Assembly (NCBI RefSeq): GCF_001263395.1
Contig: NZ_CP011786.1
Location: forward strand, 496,001-560,000
Direction of reading: 5' to 3'
DNA: 64,000 nucleotides
Source: Bifidobacterium actinocoloniiforme DSM 22766
GTDB taxonomy: Bacteria > Actinomycetota > Actinomycetes > Actinomycetales > Bifidobacteriaceae
In this document: positions 35,650-44,340 of the stretch, in pieces
Layout: each line of letters starts with the position of its first letter
How positions within the stretch are numbered: the first letter of the stretch is position 1
Notes under the pieces: generated by a model
What the model saw: the letters and a program-made list of their open reading frames with translations, nothing else
What the model was told of the DNA's origin: nothing
Database searches by the model: none
Translations under genes and position numbers: made by a program

Positions 35650-36067
35650 TCAGCGGTCCTCTAAGTCCGCGAAGGTCATTCCTGCGACATGGGCGAATCG
35701 GGTAATGATGTGCGTGACCGGGCCGATGGTGTCGGAAGGGTCAGCGCCTTGAACCAGGACTGAGATTTGCTTGTCTCTCAAGGCCTCCTCAAAATCGGTA
35801 GTTTGGGAGATCCGCTCGATGAGGGTTTTCAAATATCCGCTTATGTCATGCCAGTAGACGGGCGTGCCTAGCACAATCCAATCCGCCTGCTTCAGTTGGT
35901 CGAACACCGCGGCGAATTGGTCGGTGTGGTCCTCTTGCCCCAGTTGGCTGATGCGGTAATCGACGAGGTCAATCTGCTGACAGCGCTTGCCTTTCAGGAC
36001 GCGCTCCCCCCATCTTGCTGGTATTGCCGGACTTATTGCTGCTCCCGTTGACGAATACGATATTCAT
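35650..36067 (-). pseudogene. Flavodoxin-like oxidoreductase, frameshift in a G run
   Basis: It starts MNIVFVNGSSNKSGNTSKMG at 36067 with the FMN phosphate loop. In a run of six G (about 36005-36010) one base too many shifts the frame. With five G the protein reads on as ERVLKGKRCQQIDLVDYRISQLGQ into FDQLKQADWIVLGTPVYWHDISGYLKTLIERI and ends FADLEDR at 35650. About 138 residues if restored. It is a paralogue of the gene downstream. The homopolymer makes slippage, phase variation or sequencing error all possible. Confidence 0.75.
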
Positions 36068-36114
36068 GGCACTCACGTCCTTTGCATAGTGTGCGAACGT
36101 ATAGCTCCGACGCT

Positions 36115-36140
36115 ACTGCTTAGAGTGCCCTCTAAGGCAA
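36115..36140 (-). promoter_or_regulatory. MerR-type promoter-operator before the flavodoxin genes
   Basis: On the - strand, TTGCCT (-35) and TAGCGT (-10) are 19 bases apart, the long spacer typical of MerR-controlled promoters. The spacer is centred on the perfect dyad CTTAGAG-GGCA-CTCTAAG (36119-36136). It lies between the merR gene and the two oxidoreductase genes, all on one strand, so it should drive both. The form resembles sites of MerR regulators that respond to electrophile or redox stress. Confidence 0.65.
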
Positions 36141-36159
36141 ATCGATTTCTTCTGAGCGC

Positions 36160-36594
36160 TTAGCCTTGGTTGCCTGAGAGGATGCTGGACAACTTTTGTG
36201 ACCGCTGCTCCTGGTATACCGCCAAGGTGCCATGTTCCAAAGCTTCGTTGTAATAGTGGAGCTTCATCTCGATGGTCTCCAGAGCTTTGGTGAGTGCTGC
36301 GATTCCATCCTGCGTCTTTTGCTTCTGGCGCACAAACATATCCCGTCGCTCCTAGGCAGAGGCCATGCCCTCCTGGATCAAGGTAAGGTAATGTTTGATT
36401 TCTTTCAGCGGCATGCCCGTTTCCTTGAGGCAGCGGACGGTATTGAGGGTCAGTAAGTCCTCGGGTTCAAACTGGCGGACCCCATGAGCGTCGCGCCGGA
36501 CGAAGGAGAGCAGGCCGATTTTTTCGTAATACCGCAGGGTATAGCTACTGATGCCCATAAGGTCGCTGACCTCTTGAATGCTCATTGCGCTCAC
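36160..36594 (-). pseudogene. MerR-family regulator with an in-frame stop
   Basis: The helix-turn-helix MSIQEVSDLMGISSYTLRYYEKIGLL and the wing RRDAHGVRQFEPEDLLTLNTVRCLKETGMPLKEI are intact. A TAG at 36354-36352 follows EGMASA, after 80 residues. The same frame continues as ERRDMFVRQKQKTQDGIAALTKALETI to a TAA at 36160; this coiled-coil normally forms the dimer. No Cys effector residues are seen in the dimer part. The truncated form has the DNA-binding domain but could hardly dimerise. Undamaged length would be about 144 residues. Confidence 0.78.
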
Positions 36595-36784
36595 CGCCGA
36601 CTCCCCCTCATTGTCTTGACCGTTGGCCCGTCAGTGACTGTACAGGCGTTATGGCGTCGATTGGATCATACCCGGAGCCTAGGCAGGACGGCTCGCGGAT
36701 GGCATCCAGTGTAATCCCGCGCGGCTACGGCGGTCTTGGCGACCAGTGCGTCATCGTCGGTTCCGCTGAGAATCACCATTGGCG

Positions 36785-36852
36785 GCAGCGGGCGCCTCCG
36801 TGGCTGCCAAAGGCATATACCGCTCACGCCGCCTTTCGCGTATATCCTGAGG
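36785..36852 (+). repeat. 68-base imperfect repeat, copy A
   Basis: Starts GCAGCGGGCGCC and contains GCATATACCGCTCACG and CCTTTCGCGTATATCCTGA. It matches 39001-39070 at roughly 70 percent by eye, in the same orientation. The pair brackets the acetolactate synthase gene. Confidence 0.55.
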
Positions 36853-36922
36853 ATTGAGGGGATTCACATGTAATGGTTGGGCCACGGAAGCCACTGGAGC
36901 GGACAAACGGCTCCATATGCAC

Positions 36923-36958
36923 GGTATGGACGGCCGCGAAAGCGATACCGTCCATACC
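36923..36958 (-). terminator. Hairpin after the acetolactate synthase gene
   Basis: GGTATGGACGG pairs perfectly with CCGTCCATACC across a 14-base loop, about 73 bases past the stop. No T run on the - strand. Confidence 0.65.
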
Positions 36959-37030
36959 ACAACCGGCTCTATCGTCGGTGCAGGTCTACGCTGTTTGACA
37001 GATCCTGAGTCCCGGCTTAGTCGCCGCTCG

Positions 37031-38683
37031 TCACAGCGAGATCGTCACCTTGCCGAGCTTGTCGATGAGCTTCATGTTCTCGCTGTAATCCACGGGCACG
37101 AAAAGCACGTTGATGCCCTCGTCGGCCGCCAACGTGGACTTGAGGGTATCAACCAGCTGCTGACGGCTCTCGATCAGATGGGCGTTGCCACCGAAGCTCT
37201 CCACGTACTGCTGGAAGTCGGGGTTATTGAAATCGACCTCGCTGTGGTGACCCAGTCCCAGATCCATCTTCCACTTGATCAGGCCGTAGGCCTTGTCCAC
37301 CCAGACCATGGCGGTCAGCGGGATTTGGTAGCGGTGGGCGGTTTCCAGCTCCTGGGAGTTCATCATGAAACTGCCGTCGCCCATCATCGCCAACACGTGC
37401 TTATTGGGTTCAGCCAGCTTCGCTCCGATGGCACCGGGCAGCGTCCATGACATGGTAGACAGCCCATTGTCGATCAACAGCGTGTTAGGCGCGTAGGTCT
37501 TGTACAGGCGTGCCATCCACATTTTCAAGGCGCCGGTGTCGGTGAGCACGATGCCGTCGTCATCGACCGCCTCGCGGGTGGCTGAAACGATTTGCTGCGG
37601 TGTCAGGGATGCGCCGGACTCCTTAGCGCCGAAGGCCAGTTCCTCCTCGATGGCGTCACGGATGGCGGCGGAGAAGGTCGGTGCATGGTAATCCCCCAGC
37701 TCTTGCTGCAGCATCTGCAGGCTGGACGCGATATCGGCGTTAATGTTGATCTTCACCGGGTAATGGGCGTCCGTGTCCGCGCTGAAAGCGTTGATGTGGA
37801 TGACCGGGACCTCGCCGCGCGGGTTGATCTTCTCGGGCTTGAACTCCGAGAGTTCGTATCCGACGGAGACGATGACATCGGCCTGGTCGAATGCGAAGTT
37901 CTCGTAATCGTGGGCCATGAAGCCCACCACCCCGAGCGAGTGTGAGTCGTGGTCGTCAACGGCGCCCTTGCCCATGTACGTAGTGGCGACGGGCAGGCCG
38001 GTAGCCGTCATGAAGGCGTTCATCTCAGCAATGGCATGATCGCGCACTACGCCCATGCCCGCTAGGACGATGGGATGCTGAGCGGATCGCACCATGTCGG
38101 CGGCCGCCTTGATGTCCTCCTGCATAGGCAAACTGACCGGGTGCGGCATGGCGGGCACGTGAGTCTGGCCTACGGCCTCAGCCGCCTCGACGTTTTCCGG
38201 CATGGCCACGAAGGTCGCTCCAGGGCGACCGTTCATGGCTTCGTTGTATGCCTTGGCGATTACTTCAGGCGCTGATTGGGCCTCGTAAATGTTCTCCGAC
38301 CACTTCGTGACTGGGGTGAACATGGCTCGCAGGTCGATTACTTGGTGCGACTCCTTGTAAATGTGCTCCAGGCCGCCCTGGGCAGCGATTGCGATCAGAG
38401 GCGTCGAATTGCTCTGGGCATCGGCCACGCCCAGGAGCAGGTTGATCGCACCGGGGCCAAGCGTCGCCGTGGCGATGCCTGGCTGGCCGGTCAGTCGGCC
38501 GTAGACTTCGGCCATGAAGGAAGCGCCCTGCTCGTGGCGCACGAGGATGAACTGGATGGACGGGGATTCGTGAATCGCATCCACCAGGCGTATGTTCTCC
38601 TCGCCAGGGATGCCGAACACGTATTTGACCCCGCGTTCCTCGAGCACTTACACGATTTGCTGTGCGACTGTTTGCTGAACCAT
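37031..38683 (-). pseudogene. alsS: Acetolactate synthase (AlsS type) with a stop at codon 12
   Basis: The natural start is ATG at 38683 with a perfect GGAGGAAACC site; it reads MVQQTVAQQIV and then TAA, followed at once by GTG and the full enzyme (LEERGVKYVFGIPGEENI). The remaining 538 codons are intact. The conserved Glu that activates thiamine diphosphate is in RHEQGASFMAEVYGR, and the cofactor motif is GDGSFMMNSQELETAHRYQI. Family members condense two pyruvates to acetolactate, leading to acetoin. Reinitiation at the GTG (38647) would give a protein lacking only 12 residues, so activity is possible. I list it as a pseudogene with that reservation. Confidence 0.7.
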
Positions 38684-38725
38684 GGTTTCCTCCTACATTG
38701 AATATCTGACTGAGTGCGCGTCGTA

Positions 38726-38850
38726 TTACATGCCGTATTGAATGCCTCGGGCCAATATGATGACGCCAAGGGTGATTACAGAGAGCGCGGTGGTCAAGGC
38801 CAGGGTGGACGCCATCTCCTGCTCGCTTAACGAGTGGCAAGCAGGCAATC
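38726..38850 (-). pseudogene. C-terminal fragment of a membrane protein
   Basis: The - strand reads EMASTLALTTALSVITLGVIILARGIQYGM and stops at 38726. It is a single membrane segment with a short tail, like the end of a polytopic transporter. The rest of the gene upstream is missing. It lies 43 bases before the alsS start. Confidence 0.4.
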
Positions 38851-39460
38851 GTCGACTTCTGAGGGCGGGTGCCAGCGGCTACCGTATCCGATGGCGTCTG
38901 CTCCAAGCAGGGTAAGGCCCTGGATTTCATTGGCGCACCACAGGTAAGCGTGTCATTGCTGTCCCTATGCCTGGCGGTCGGCGCGGGCAGGCCCCTTGCA
39001 GCGGCGGGCGCATTTCAGCGGTGCCAAGGGTCGTATACTGCTCGCAAGGCCTTTCGCATGCATCCTGAACGCCCAGGAGCCTGTCCTGTGCTGGCGGACG
39101 AACGTGGGCGGCGGATTGTTGCGTTCATCCGAGTCTGGGCGTATACCGACCAGCCGTTCCTGGTAAGTCAGGGCTTCCTGCAGGGTCTGTCGGGCTGATT
39201 CGGTGTGGTTCCGGACATTCCGGTCCGCGACCCTCGGACAGGGCCTGGCGGCCTTGGAGCCAGCGGCTTCTCAGACAGACCTCAGGAAGACCGCAAGCAC
39301 CCCTCAGCACGCAGTCTGTCAGCGAGCGGTCCATGCTGGAGGAAGAGCGGTTAATTCACATGCCGAAAGATGAGGCCACCGCATGCCGCCGGACCATGCT
39401 GTAAGGGTAGTCCTCATGAGGTGGCCTCCTCGTATTGGTTGACACAGGTTACGCTCCCGC
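38851..39460. other. Non-coding gap before cmk-der
   Basis: A 610-base gap. Open frames at 38869-39198 (+) and 39125-39334 (-) have no binding site or recognised domain. It holds copy B of the 68-base repeat. Confidence 0.55.
39001..39070 (+). repeat. 68-base imperfect repeat, copy B
   Basis: Starts GCGGCGGGCGCA, contains GTATACTGCTCGCA and CCTTTCGCATGCATCCTGA. Same orientation as the copy at 36785. Confidence 0.55.
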
Positions 39461-41623
39461 TCACCTGTGCTTGCTGCTTCCCCTGCTCTTTCCGGTCACC
39501 TGCTTCTTCTCCCGAATGTGGACCGATAGCTGAATCGGTGTGCCTGCGAAGCCGAACTCCTCGCGCAGGCGGCGCTCCAGGAATCGTCTGTACGAAGCTT
39601 CAAGGAATCCAGTGGCAAAGATGACGAAGCGCGGAGGTCGCGTTGCCGCTTGCGTGGCGAACAGGATGCGCGGCTGTTTACCGCCCCGGAGGGGGTGCGG
39701 GTGAGCGGCCTGAACCGTGCCCAGGAAGGCATTGAGCTTTCCGGTGGGTATGCGCTGGTCCCAGGAGTCCAGCGCGGTGCGCATGGCCTTAGCCAGGCGA
39801 TTGGCGTGCCATCCGGTCTTTGCTGACAGGTTGACCCTCTCGGCCCAGGTGACCCTGTCGAACTCGGTGGCCCACAAGCGCTCCAAGCGCTGCCGCCCGA
39901 AGTCATCCAGCAAATCCCACTTGTTAAAGACCAGAACCACGGCGCGTCCGGCGTCCACGGCCTGGCTCATGACTTTCAGATCCTGGTCAGCGATCGGCTG
40001 GGAGGCGTCGAAAAGGACCAGTGCCAGCTCGGAACGCTCAATCGCCGCCTGGGTACGCAAGGAAGAGTAGTACTCGGCACCAGAAATCTTGTGAAGACGG
40101 CGCTTGATTCCGGCGGTGTCAATGAAAAGCCAGTCCTGCCCGTCCACCTGTACGACCTCGTCAATCGGGTCGCGAGTAGTTCCTGCCAGCTCGTTGACCA
40201 CAGCCCGCTCCCGCCCGGCCAACTGGTTGAGCAGGGAGGACTTGCCTACATTCGGCCGACCGACCAGGGCCACCCGGCGCAGGTTGGAGGGAGTGAGGAA
40301 GCCGGAGGTGCGTTCGGCCTGCTTGAGCTCGGCCACAGCGGCATCCAAAAGATCACCCACGCCCCGGCCATGCATGGCGGAGATGGCGTAAGGCTCGCCC
40401 ATGCCGAGTTTCCAGAACTCAGAGGCCGTGTAGTCGGCGTCGGACGAGTCCAGCTTGTTGACCGCGAGCACGACCGGCTTTCCGGCCTTGCGCAGCATGG
40501 TTACCAGGCGGGAGTCCATGTCGGTGAGCCCTACCTGCCCGTCCACCACGAAGCAGACGGCATCAGCCAAGGAGACAGCCAGCTGGGACTGATCAGCGAT
40601 TGCCGAACCGATGCCTTGGGCATCAGCCTCCCAGCCGCCGGTGTCGACGATTTGGAAGTCCGTGCCGGCCCACTCAGCCTCGTAGGTGACCCTATCGCGG
40701 GTCACGCCCGGCGTGTCCTCAACGACAGCTGCTCGACGCCCCAGGATGCGGTTGACCAAGGTGGACTTGCCTACGTTCGGACGTCCAACGACGGCCAGCA
40801 CACCGACGGCCCTTGGACCTTGCTCCTCCTCACGGTCTGAGCTCTCGGCTTCGATGATAGCCTTATCCTCCTCAGCCAGCTCGTAGTCATCCAGGCCCTG
40901 CCGGTACGAGGCCGGGTCTTGGTCGATTGCGGCTTGGACGATCCTTGACAGCGCGTCCAGCGTCTGCTCGAAGGTCATATCGGAGTTGTCCAGTTCAGTG
41001 ACCCCGGGGGCCGGTTCGGTGAAGGCAGTGACCTTGGAGTCCTTGCGGTCGCGGGCAGCCACATCGTCCGCACCCTCCCCTCCCGGGGTTTGGGAGAACT
41101 GGCCGCTTCTCCTGGCCGCACGCACACTTTCGCGTGCAGTCAGCAGGACTCGCACTTCGGCCTCTGGCGCCACCACCGTAGTGATGTCCCGGCCCTCGGC
41201 GACGACTCCGCGGCCCTGGGAGTAAGCGCCCTCATCCTCTTCCCCGCGCATGTAGGCCCGCTGGGCCGCGATCAAGACCCGCCGCACCGCACGGATGCCA
41301 GAGACGACGGAGACATGCGAGGAAATCCGAGCCGAACGGATGCGTTCGCCCACATCCTCGCCATCCAAGCGAATCCAAGGGTCCGCGGGATCCATGCTGA
41401 TTCCGAAGTGCCCGTCGGTGAACAAGGCGGCCACAGCCTCGACAATGGCCTGCGCGTCAGGTTCGGGGGCGTCCAAATCCAAGTCCTGATCCAGGCACCA
41501 CAGGGCGGCGGCGCGGTACATGGCGCCGGTATCCAAGTATGCCAAACCGAAGCGTTCTGCCAGGGCCTTGGATGTGGAGGATTTGCCGACACCCGCAGGT
41601 CCGTCAATAGCGACCGTAATCAC
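39461..41623 (-). CDS. cmk-der: Fused cytidylate kinase / ribosome-assembly GTPase Der
   Basis: One 720-residue protein with two enzymes. Residues 1 to about 225 are cytidylate kinase (P-loop GPAGVGKSS at 8-16, [26 protein letters not shown]). An acidic linker follows, then Der with two tandem GTPase domains: GRPNVGKST near 277 with DTGGWE and NKLD, and GRPNVGKSS near 453 with DTAGIKR and NKWD, closed by a KH-like domain. CMK makes CDP from CMP; Der assists 50S assembly. The GTG start at 41623 overlaps the rluB stop by 4 bases and has GGAGG upstream. The fusion is known in bifidobacteria. Confidence 0.95.
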   Translation of the reverse strand: MITVAIDGPAGVGKSSTSKALAERFGLAYLDTGAMYRAAALWCLDQDLDLDAPEPDAQAIVEAVAALFTDGHFGISMDPADPWIRLDGEDVGERIRSARISSHVSVVSGIRAVRRVLIAAQRAYMRGEEDEGAYSQGRGVVAEGRDITTVVAPEAEVRVLLTARESVRAARRSGQFSQTPGGEGADDVAARDRKDSKVTAFTEPAPGVTELDNSDMTFEQTLDALSRIVQAAIDQDPASYRQGLDDYELAEEDKAIIEAESSDREEEQGPRAVGVLAVVGRPNVGKSTLVNRILGRRAAVVEDTPGVTRDRVTYEAEWAGTDFQIVDTGGWEADAQGIGSAIADQSQLAVSLADAVCFVVDGQVGLTDMDSRLVTMLRKAGKPVVLAVNKLDSSDADYTASEFWKLGMGEPYAISAMHGRGVGDLLDAAVAELKQAERTSGFLTPSNLRRVALVGRPNVGKSSLLNQLAGRERAVVNELAGTTRDPIDEVVQVDGQDWLFIDTAGIKRRLHKISGAEYYSSLRTQAAIERSELALVLFDASQPIADQDLKVMSQAVDAGRAVVLVFNKWDLLDDFGRQRLERLWATEFDRVTWAERVNLSAKTGWHANRLAKAMRTALDSWDQRIPTGKLNAFLGTVQAAHPHPLRGGKQPRILFATQAATRPPRFVIFATGFLEASYRRFLERRLREEFGFAGTPIQLSVHIREKKQVTGKSRGSSKHR

Positions 41624-42393
41624 AGTCCAACCTCCTTGTCCAAGGCCATGATTTCTGCCCGGGAGAGGACCCGGTAGGAACCCGGCTTGACGTCGCCCAA
41701 GCGGATGGGGCCGATCTGAGTGCGCACCAGGCGCGAGACCGGGTAACCGGCCGCGTCGAAAATGCGCCTGACGATTCGGTTCTTCCCTGAGTGCAGGATC
41801 ACTTTGACCATCGTGTGATCGCGTGAGCGGTCCACTATCGCGCAATGATCCAGTTTGATCAGCCCATCGTTGAGGAGCACACCCTGGGTGACGAGCCGGC
41901 GGCAGACGTTGCCGCCCAGCTTGCCGCGCACGGTGGCCATGTAAGTCTTCTCCACCTCGTACTTGGGGTGCATGACATGCTGAGCGAGCTCGCCGTCGTC
42001 GGTCATCAGGATCAGACCCTCTGAGTCATAGTCCAGGCGGCCCATGTGGAAGACGCGTTCATAGCGGTCACCGATGATGTCGCGCAGGGTGTAGCGGCCT
42101 TTGGGGTCGTCCATAGCGGACAGGACCTTGCGTGGCTTGTTTAAAGCCAGGGTGACATGCTTGCCGGAGATGTGGATGCGCGAACCATCCACCTTGACCT
42201 GCTGCTTGTCGGGGTCCACGCGGCTGCCCAGCTCGGTGACCAGAGCCCCGTCCACCTCGACCCGGCCTTCGGTGATGATTTGCTCGCATTTGCGGCGCGA
42301 TCCGAAACCGGCTTGGGCCAGGACCTTTTGCAGGCGGACCCCTTCATCGGAAGCTTCGTGCGCCTTCATGGCGCGGCTGTATGGATGTGGCAT
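41620..42393 (-). CDS. rluB: Ribosomal large-subunit pseudouridine synthase (RluB/RsuA family)
   Basis: Converts a specific uridine of 23S rRNA to pseudouridine. The N-terminal S4 RNA-binding domain reads [22 protein letters not shown], and the catalytic motif is [19 protein letters not shown] with the active Asp in [23 protein letters not shown] is the second family block. The start at 42393 has GGGAGAACG upstream; 257 residues. Coupled to cmk-der by a 4-base overlap. Confidence 0.92.
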   Translation of the reverse strand: MPHPYSRAMKAHEASDEGVRLQKVLAQAGFGSRRKCEQIITEGRVEVDGALVTELGSRVDPDKQQVKVDGSRIHISGKHVTLALNKPRKVLSAMDDPKGRYTLRDIIGDRYERVFHMGRLDYDSEGLILMTDDGELAQHVMHPKYEVEKTYMATVRGKLGGNVCRRLVTQGVLLNDGLIKLDHCAIVDRSRDHTMVKVILHSGKNRIVRRIFDAAGYPVSRLVRTQIGPIRLGDVKPGSYRVLSRAEIMALDKEVGL

Positions 42394-42557
42394 CGTTCTC
42401 CCAACGTGGCCTGATAACATGGCATAGTGAATGACAAAAACTCATCACAGCTTACCCTAAAGCTGTGATTTCAGCCGTCGCCGCAAATAGCCCCAAGGAA
42501 CCTTTGAGCGAAAGCAAGGGCTTGCCAGCGACGGGCGACACGCAACACGAAGGATGC

Positions 42558-43613
42558 ATGATGGACCCGGATACGGAAACGACGGCAGCGCAACTCCTGA
42601 AGCCAACCACACTCGCCGCCTTGCGAGCGGTGGCCGAATTCACCGGCAGCTTCCTGATTTGCTTCGCGGTGTACGCGGTCTGTTCCTGGGGGCGGATTCC
42701 CGCAGGAACCTCGGCTCTTGAGGCGGCCACGACCTGGGCGCTGGCATTCCTGGCTGCGGGGTCCATTTTCGGCAAATTCTGCGGCGCGCATTTCAATCCT
42801 GCGGTCACCTTCGCCGCTATGTTCACCGCCCAAATCGGTTGGATACAGGGGTTGTCATACATCCTGGCCCAATTCCTGGGCGCCATCGCCGCCGGCGGTG
42901 TGGTTGTGTCTCTCCTGCCGCTCACCACGGAGAATGACGGCAGGGCCTGGCTGACCGTGGCGGTCAACGGCTTCGATAAGGGCTCCCCCTCCGCTGACAT
43001 GCTTGGTAAATTCCACCTGTCCTTCAACGTGACGCTGGCGATCGTCGCCGAACTGATCGCCAGTCTGATCGTGGTCGCAGTGGCCATCACCAGCCTTCGG
43101 GATGACGGGCGGCCCAAGCGCGGGCATGTCTGGCGGTCCGCCATGGCGTACGGGGTCGCGGTCATGATTACGTATCCAGTGACCGGAGCCGGTTTGAATC
43201 CAGCCCGTTCGACCGGCATCGCCCTTTTCGCCCATGGCACAGGCCTGGAGGCCGACCCCATCAGTCAATTGCCGATCTTCATCGTCTGCCCTCTGATGGC
43301 AGGAGCGGTCGTCGGTCTGGTCGTGATTCTGTGCCACATGGTCTTGGACGGCGCCCGGGCCAAGCTCGACACGGCGCCTGAAAGCTCGATTGACATGCCA
43401 GCGGCCTTGGTGGGTGGAGCCGACGCGCCGCAGGAATCCGTTCACACCGAAGCGGGGGACGAGGGCGCTGACGCCCACGATACCAAGACGGACGAGAGCC
43501 GGAGCGAAGACCAGAACTCAGCTGCCGAGCCAGCGGGTGGGGCCATGGCCGCTGAATCCGGCGACAGCTCACAGGAGCAGCATGACGCTCAAGTAGGTGG
43601 CGACCAGTCCTAA
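42558..43613 (+). CDS. MIP-family channel (aquaporin/glycerol facilitator)
   Basis: A channel of about 351 residues. Both pore motifs are visible: HFNPAVTFA and GLNPARSTG. There are six membrane segments up to about residue 275, then an acidic, disordered tail of about 70 residues (Asp/Glu/Ser-rich) with unknown use. The start at 42558 or 42561 follows GAAGGA; a longer frame from 42465 lacks a site. Whether water or glycerol passes cannot be decided from the motifs alone. It converges on the DUF3017 gene with 45 bases of overlap at the 3' ends. Confidence 0.88.
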   Translation: MMDPDTETTAAQLLKPTTLAALRAVAEFTGSFLICFAVYAVCSWGRIPAGTSALEAATTWALAFLAAGSIFGKFCGAHFNPAVTFAAMFTAQIGWIQGLSYILAQFLGAIAAGGVVVSLLPLTTENDGRAWLTVAVNGFDKGSPSADMLGKFHLSFNVTLAIVAELIASLIVVAVAITSLRDDGRPKRGHVWRSAMAYGVAVMITYPVTGAGLNPARSTGIALFAHGTGLEADPISQLPIFIVCPLMAGAVVGLVVILCHMVLDGARAKLDTAPESSIDMPAALVGGADAPQESVHTEAGDEGADAHDTKTDESRSEDQNSAAEPAGGAMAAESGDSSQEQHDAQVGGDQS

Positions 43614-43979
43614 ACCCAAACCGATGCAGATGAAGGCATCGAATGCTACTGAGCGCACCTTCCAAGGGCTTCTACCCCTCAGCCGCAGCCGCATAACCCC
43701 CAAGCACAGTGCAGTCAGGGCCATCAGCAGCGTACCAACGAAAGTCCTCCCGCAAGCAGCGAGAATCGCCGAAAGAGCGACAAGCAGGCCAACCGCCCAT
43801 TCGGCGATGGGTTTGCCCTCCCCAGCTTCCGAAACGTGAGGCTTGTGGGGAGCCTCCTGCTCCAGGGGTTGTTTGCCTTCTTCCATCGTCTTGTCGTTGT
43901 CTGTCAGCCCCGCCGAATCATGCGAGGAGGTGGCGTATGGTCTACTGGGGTCACGCTTGTGTCTTGCCACTACGATCAT
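43569..43979 (-). CDS. DUF3017 membrane protein
   Basis: A 136-residue protein. The N-terminal half is polar (VVARHKRDPSRPYATSS onward); the C-terminal half has three membrane segments: EWAVGLLVALSAILAACG, FVGTLLMALTALCLGVMRL and AFDAFICIGLGLGLVATYL. This is the DUF3017 pattern of Actinobacteria; its function is unknown. ATG at 43979 follows GGAG; the frame could start earlier. The 3' end overlaps the MIP channel gene. Confidence 0.75.
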   Translation of the reverse strand: MIVVARHKRDPSRPYATSSHDSAGLTDNDKTMEEGKQPLEQEAPHKPHVSEAGEGKPIAEWAVGLLVALSAILAACGRTFVGTLLMALTALCLGVMRLRLRGRSPWKVRSVAFDAFICIGLGLGLVATYLSVMLLL

Positions 43980-44045
43980 CCATCGTCTCCACTCTGTCTG
44001 CTGCAGTTGTCGGAACCAGCTTAGCGCATCGGCGTCTAGTCCCAT

Positions 44046-44340
44046 CCAGCATCAGGCGCTCGTTGGCAGGGCTGGTGATTCCCGCAGCTACCGGGCTCAA
44101 GACGGCCGCCGGAGGCAAGCAGGCTAGCGTCCAGCCGTAATCCCTACTCTCAGCCGATAGCGCTTAGCCGGTCTCTTGTGGAAAGGCTGGTGGTTTTACG
44201 GGATGACTCATGACCCTTTGAACGAGACCGGCACGTCCAGCGCATCCCTCCACAATCATCCACGCCAACGACGGGCACCCTTCGTTGCCTGCATTCCAGG
44301 GGCGTGCGCTCTCGCTGCAAATCCGTCGGCGCGGGTAAGC
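44046..44340. other. 295-base gap between DUF3017 and DUF6350 genes
   Basis: No gene, tRNA or strong hairpin was found here. It separates two genes on the same strand and should hold the DUF3017 promoter. Confidence 0.5.

Larger units (their letters stand above)
36595..37030. other. Gap between alsS and merR
   Basis: A 436-base gap with no credible gene. It contains the merR promoter region, copy A of a 68-base repeat at 36785-36852 and the terminator hairpin of the acetolactate synthase gene at 36923-36958. Confidence 0.6.

Noticed and set aside
38869-39198. Open frame of 109 codons before cmk-der
   Set aside because: No ribosome binding site; part of it is a repeat also found at 36785.
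40091-40840. Open frame of 249 codons on the + strand
   Set aside because: Antisense to the Der domains of cmk-der.
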